Shown here one piece after another: positions 59,604-64,000 of a stretch of 64,000 nt of DNA. This DNA comes from Dasypus novemcinctus. Taxonomy: Eukaryota; Chordata; Mammalia; Cingulata; Dasypodidae. The translations under genes were made by a program, and so were the position numbers. The notes under the pieces were generated by a model. That model was not told where the DNA came from, did not search any database, and worked only from the letters and a program-made list of their open reading frames with translations. Position 1 is the stretch's first letter; every line of letters begins with the position of its first letter. Location of the stretch: positions 113,634,432-113,698,431 of the forward strand of contig NC_080685.1 of the NCBI RefSeq assembly GCF_030445035.2. Direction: 5' to 3'.

Positions 59604-60722
59604 TTAAAGATACACAATATGAGTGAAGATATTGAGGAAATATTAAGAGCAAAAAAGACTAACAAAAATGTTGAGGAAAACAGTAATTGCATTTAAATAT
59701 GAGGTAAAAGCAACAATTTCACATTTATAAAATCACCAGTTTCTTATATGCTTCAACTTAACATCAATTTCATTTGTGCTTATATTTCATTTGAGCTTAA
59801 ATTTCATTTGAGAAATAAAAAAATATATATGACTTACATAAAGTTAAAGAAAATATGGCTAGTATAACTAATTCCTCGACAGGAATGTTAATGGATTAAA
59901 CTCTCCAATCAAGAGACACAAATTGGAAGAATGGATAAGGAAATATGACCCATCTATATGTGTTCTACAAGAAGTTCACCTGAGATCCAGGGATGCGAGG
60001 AGGCTGAAGTGAATGGTTGAAAACAACAAAAAACAAAAAAGGGAATGAGTAGCTATACTAATATCAGAAAAAATAGATTTTAAATGCAAAACTATTATAA
60101 GAGACAGATAAGGTCACTATGTATTAATAAAAGGGGAAATACATTAAGAAGAAAGAAAAATCATAAACATTTATGCATCTAAACAGGGCAACTCAACAAT
60201 ACATAAGGCAACACTGCAAAAACTAAGCGGAGAAATAGATGTCTCTACAATAATAATGGGGAATTTAAAACAACATTATCACCATGAGACAGAATATATC
60301 AACAGAGAATAAATGAAGAAGCAAAGACCTTAAATAACACATTAGAGGACCTGGACCTAATAGATATATACAGAACATTATACCCAAATACAGTGGAATA
60401 TACATTTTTTCTCAAGGGCACATGGATCACTCTCTAGGATAGACCACATACTAGGCCATAGAACAACTCTTAATGAATTTAGAAATATTGAAATTATACA
60501 AAGTAATTTCACTGGCCACAATTAAATAAAGCTGGAAAATAGTAAGGGGCAGCAAAGAAGATGAGCAACAAAGATATGGAAGTTAAACAACACACACTTA
60601 AACAATTAGTAGGCCAAGGAGGAAATCACAAAAGAAATCAATAACTGCCTTGAAACAAATGAAAATGACAACACAATGTATCAAATCCAATAGGATGTCA
60701 AAATATTACTACTAAACAAAGT

Positions 60723-61072
60723 ATTTCCCCCTAGCCCACCCTATTGTTATTATCTTTATATCATTTATATATGAACATAAAGAATTAGTGTCTAGTAAAA
60801 TTGTGAACTTAAAAAGCAAACATGCATAGCATCATACAGGGGTCCCATACATCAACCCTCCACCAACACCTTGCATTGGACAATGCTTTTTAATCATTAG
60901 TTTAAAATGTTTAAAAACAATGCAAGGTATAGGTGGTAGGGAAACTTATGAGAGTCCCATATGATGTTACATACTATTGTTTTGTAAGTTCACAGCTATT
61001 GCTATACACTTATTGTTTTTGTATGTATGTGATATATTTCAATAAATTTTTTTAAAACCTGCACAAAAAAAC
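60723..61072. repeat. Inverted pair of L1 3'-end modules
   Basis: 60723-60893 is the reverse complement of the module seen at 6716-6870 ('caccaacaccttgcattg' against 'caatgcaaggtgttggtgg'). 60900-61065 is the same module in sense ('caatgcaaggtataggtggt ... gttttgtaagttcacagct') with an A-rich end. The two arms form an imperfect palindrome of about 350 bp, placed between duplicated L1 text. Confidence 0.65.
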
Positions 61073-61103
61073 CCCTTATGGGATGCAGCAAAAGCTGTAC
61101 TAA

Positions 61104-61555
61104 TAATATAGCCTGTGCATGAATTCAAAATTATCTAATTTTGTATTCAAGTGTGCCTAGTCTCTAGAAATCCAGTTAAGTGATATAGGCCTATAGGCTT
61201 TGAATGTTCAGAAAGGATTAAGATTGAAGGTGTATTCAAAGTTTCATCCAAACAGAATGTGGGCAAGATGTTAATTCAAACTTACCTGGAATGTGGGGGA
61301 TATGTTAATTCAGGACCTATCTGGTACTCAATCACTTGACTAACAAAGAAAAGTCATTTTCTTTCATAAAAGCACCATTTGACTCCCCACTTTTATATTG
61401 TCTGCACAAAAAAGATCCAAAACTCTATTCCAGTCTTGGTTTTTATCACAACAGGAGTTGGCGGAGTCTGGCCAGTTGAAATAAATCATCTTCCTTCTCT
61501 GAGTTCTCGTGTCCTGGCCTTCAAGACCAAGTACACCTGACTTCTCTGCAACTAC
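61104..61555 (+). mobile_element. LTR-like insertion in L1 copy I
   Basis: A 452-bp non-L1 block interrupts the L1 between 5-bp actaa copies (61099-61103 and 61556-61560). It holds a TATA-like ttttatat at about 61390 and AATAAA at 61480-61485, followed by a C/T-rich stretch, an arrangement like U3-R-U5 of a solo LTR. The expected TG...CA ends do not coincide with the duplication, so the exact boundaries and class are unsure. Confidence 0.5.
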
Positions 61556-64000
61556 ACTAACAGGGAAATTTATAGCGATAAATGCCTTTATTAAAAAAGA
61601 AGAAAGAACTACAATCAAAGACCTAACTGCACACCTGGAGAAACTGGAAAATGACAGCAGATTAACCCCCAAGGAAGTAGAAAGAGAGAAATGACAAAGG
61701 TTAGAGCAGAGCTAAATGAAATTGAAATTCAGAAAGTGCTAGAAAAAATAAACAAAACCAAAAGCTGGATCTTTGAGAAGATTAATAAAAGTGAGAAGCC
61801 ATTAGCTGGGTTAACAAAGGAAAAAAGAGAGAAGGTGCAAATACATAAAGTAAAAAATGAGGAAGGGGATATCAACCCTGGCCCAACTGAAATAAGAGCA
61901 CCCTAAGAGGATATTTTGAAAAACTGTATGCCAACAAGATGGATAATTTAGTGATGGACAAATTCCTAGAAACACACAAGCAGTCTATGTTGACAAAAGA
62001 AGAATTTGATGAATTAAACAGACCAATCACAAGTAATGAGCCTGAATTAGTCATCAAAAATCTTCCAACTAAGAAGGGCCCAAGACCAGATGGCTGCACA
62101 GATGAATTCTACCACATTCCAGAAGGAACTAACACCAATCCTGCTTAAACTCTTCCAAAAAATAGAAATGGAGGTGACATTGCCTAACACATTCTATGAT
62201 GCCAGCATCACCCTAATAGCAAAGACAAATAAAGATGCTACAAGAAAAGAAAACTATAAAACAACCTAGAACCTAGATGCTAAAATCCTCAACAAAATAC
62301 TTGCAAATTGTATTCAACAACACATCAAATGACATACACCATGACCAAGTAGGCTTCATCCCTCATATGTAAGGATGGTTCAACATAAGAAAATCGATCA
62401 ATGTAATACACCGTATAAACATAAGAAAAGAAAAAAAATGACATAATCCCCATGGTTACTGAAAAAGCATTTGACAAAATTTCCTGATAAAAACACTTCA
62501 AAAGTTAGGAATAGAAGGAAACTTTCTCAACATGATAAAGGATATACATGAAAAACACACAACTAACATAATATTCAATGGTGAAATGCTAAAAGCTTTC
62601 CCTTTAAGATCTGGAACAAGACAAGGATGCCCACTGTTACCACTCTTATTTAACATTGTGTTAGAAGTACTTGCTTGAGCACTTAGGCAGGAAAAAGATA
62701 TAAAAGGCATTCAAATTGGAAAGGAAGAAGTCAAAATTTCACTATTTGATGACACAATCCTATACCTTGAAAGCCCTGAGAAATCTACAACAAAGCTTCT
62801 AGAGCTTATAAATGAGTCCAATAAAGTGGCAGGTTATAAGATTATTGTGCAAAAATCAGTAGCATTTCTGTACACCAATAATAAGCAATCTGAGGAGGAA
62901 ATAAAGAAAAAATCATATTTACAATAGCAACTAAAAAATCAAATACATAGGAATAAATTTAAAGATGTAAAAGACTTATAAACAGGAAATTACACAACAC
63001 TGTTAAAGGAAATCAAAGAAGACCTAAATAAATGGAATAACATTCCCTGTTCGTTGATAGGAAAACAAAACATCATTAAAATGTCTATCCTACTCAAATT
63101 GACTTATAGATTTAATGCAATCCCAATAAAAATTACCCCAGCATATTTTTACAGAATTGGAAAAGCTAACTATGAAATTTCTTGGAAGGGCAAAAGGACC
63201 AAATAGCCATAAACATATTGAAAAAGAAAAATGAAATGGAAGACATGACACTATGTGACTTTAAAACACACTAGAAAGTTACAGTGGTCAAAACTGCATG
63301 GTAATGGCACAAGGACAGATGTATTGACCAATAGAACTGAATTGAGTGTTCTGAAATAGATCATCACATATACAGTCAACTGATATTTGACAAGGTCACT
63401 AAGTCCATTCAACTGAGAGAGAATGGCCTCTTCAACAAATGGTTCTTGGAGAACTAGATACACATATCCAAAAGAATGAGAGAAAAATATCATCTCACAC
63501 CTTCTAAAAAAATTAACTCAAGATGGATTGAAGATCTAAATATAAGAGCCAAAACCATTATCTTGGAAGAGAAGAAAGGGAAGCATCTACAGAATCTTGT
63601 ATTAGGAAATGTTTTCTTGAAATTTACACCCAAAACATAAGCAACAAAAGTTAAAATAGATAAATGGGACTTCCTCAAAATGAAAAGCTTTTGCAGTTGA
63701 AAGGAGTTCATCAAGAAAGTGAAGGGGCAGCCTAGTCAATGGAAGAAAATATTTGGTAAACATTTATCTGATAGGGACCTAATATCCAGCATATATACAG
63801 AAATCCTACACCTTGAAAATAAAAAGACAAAGAACTAAATTTTAAAATGTACAAATGATTTGAATGGACACTTCTCCAAAAAATAAATACAAATGACTAA
63901 AAAAGCTCATGAAAAGTAGATCAACATCACTAGCTGTTAGGTAAATGCAAATCAAAACTACAATTACATATCTTCTTGCACCCCTTAGTATGACAGTTAT

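Larger units (their letters stand above)
59820..64000 (+). mobile_element. Degraded sense L1 (copy I), runs off window
   Basis: Starts within an inter-ORF spacer (5'-truncated), enters ORF2 at 59854 and continues to the window end, still inside the ORF2 C-terminal/3' region ('gtcaagatc...gcaaatcaaaactacaatt'). It is interrupted by an inverted pair of L1 3' modules (60723-61072) and an LTR-like insertion (61104-61555). About 30 bp of L1 sequence before the first interruption (60690-60722) recurs after it (61076-61103), so two L1 copies may be joined here. Confidence 0.8.
59854..64000 (+). pseudogene. L1 ORF2 pseudogene (copy I)
   Basis: Homologous to the intact ORF2 from its start codon. Endonuclease segments are recognisable ('aatgttaatggattaaactctcc', 'aaacatttatgcatct') with the expected order of motifs. 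After the interruptions the linker is open at 61691-61906 and 61939-62148 (KINKTKSWIFEKINK, ETHKQSMLTKEEFDELNRPI). The RT active-site region at about 62740 reads F-DD with the alanine codon lost, and many stops occur. The C-terminal region extends past 64000. It is non-functional. Confidence 0.85.

Overview
The window is mammalian nuclear DNA and very probably from an armadillo (Dasypus, Xenarthra). The main evidence is two antisense copies (12375-12788, 33851-34252) of a tRNA-derived SINE whose head, read on the minus strand, gives ggcggacttggcccagtgg and a following A-box/B-box region. This matches the armadillo DAS-III family, and a shorter DAS-type SINE lies at 19885-20021. The sequence is AT-rich, gene-poor and dominated by retrotransposons. 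The only host gene recognised is a broken olfactory receptor (32736-33697, OR14-like, one in-frame stop plus one frameshift). No bacterial features, CRISPR arrays, tRNA genes or rRNA genes were seen.

Layout. 1-2870: old degraded repeats (MER5-like, MaLR-like LTR, L1M-like, L2-like). 2881-11350: two old, internally deleted sense L1s, tandem L1 3'-end modules and a 5'-truncated young-type L1 3' UTR. 11560-16110: an antisense L1 hit by a small L1 fragment and a DAS-III SINE, older L1 pieces, then an antisense L1 5' end with a complete LTR (4-bp duplication) inserted beside it. 16115-21280: mostly unclassified sequence, with an isolated GC/CpG-rich patch (19285-19520), a SINE and an LTR-like repeat. 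21282-30454: a full-length but mutated young L1. 30455-35530: unclassified AT-rich sequence with the olfactory receptor pseudogene and a SINE. 35530-38030: L1 fragments.

38060-57790 is the centrepiece, a five-level nest. An old antisense L1 (38060-42135 plus 56030-57790) was entered by an Hsmar1-like mariner (42136-43177 plus 55808-56029). The mariner was entered by an antisense 5'-truncated L1 (43178-43248 plus 53693-55807). That L1 was entered by a full-length sense L1 (43259-53682) with a 10-bp target duplication, intact ORF1 (322 aa) and intact ORF2 (1272 aa, all recognisable endonuclease, RT and Cys/His residues present). This L1 was itself hit in its 5' UTR by a 631-bp antisense L1 3' end (43577-44207) with a 16-bp target duplication, two A-tails and apparent transduced sequence. 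57795-64000 holds an older L1 tail, a tiny L1 insertion with 5' inversion, and degraded L1 ORF2 sequence interrupted by an inverted 3'-module pair and an LTR-like insertion, running off the window end.

The elements act as autonomous parasites and their dependants rather than as a pathway. The L1 at 43259-53682 encodes the RNA-binding ORF1p and the endonuclease/reverse transcriptase ORF2p that would mobilise itself and DAS SINEs. Family assignments rest on reading motifs and comparing copies within the window; no database search was run.
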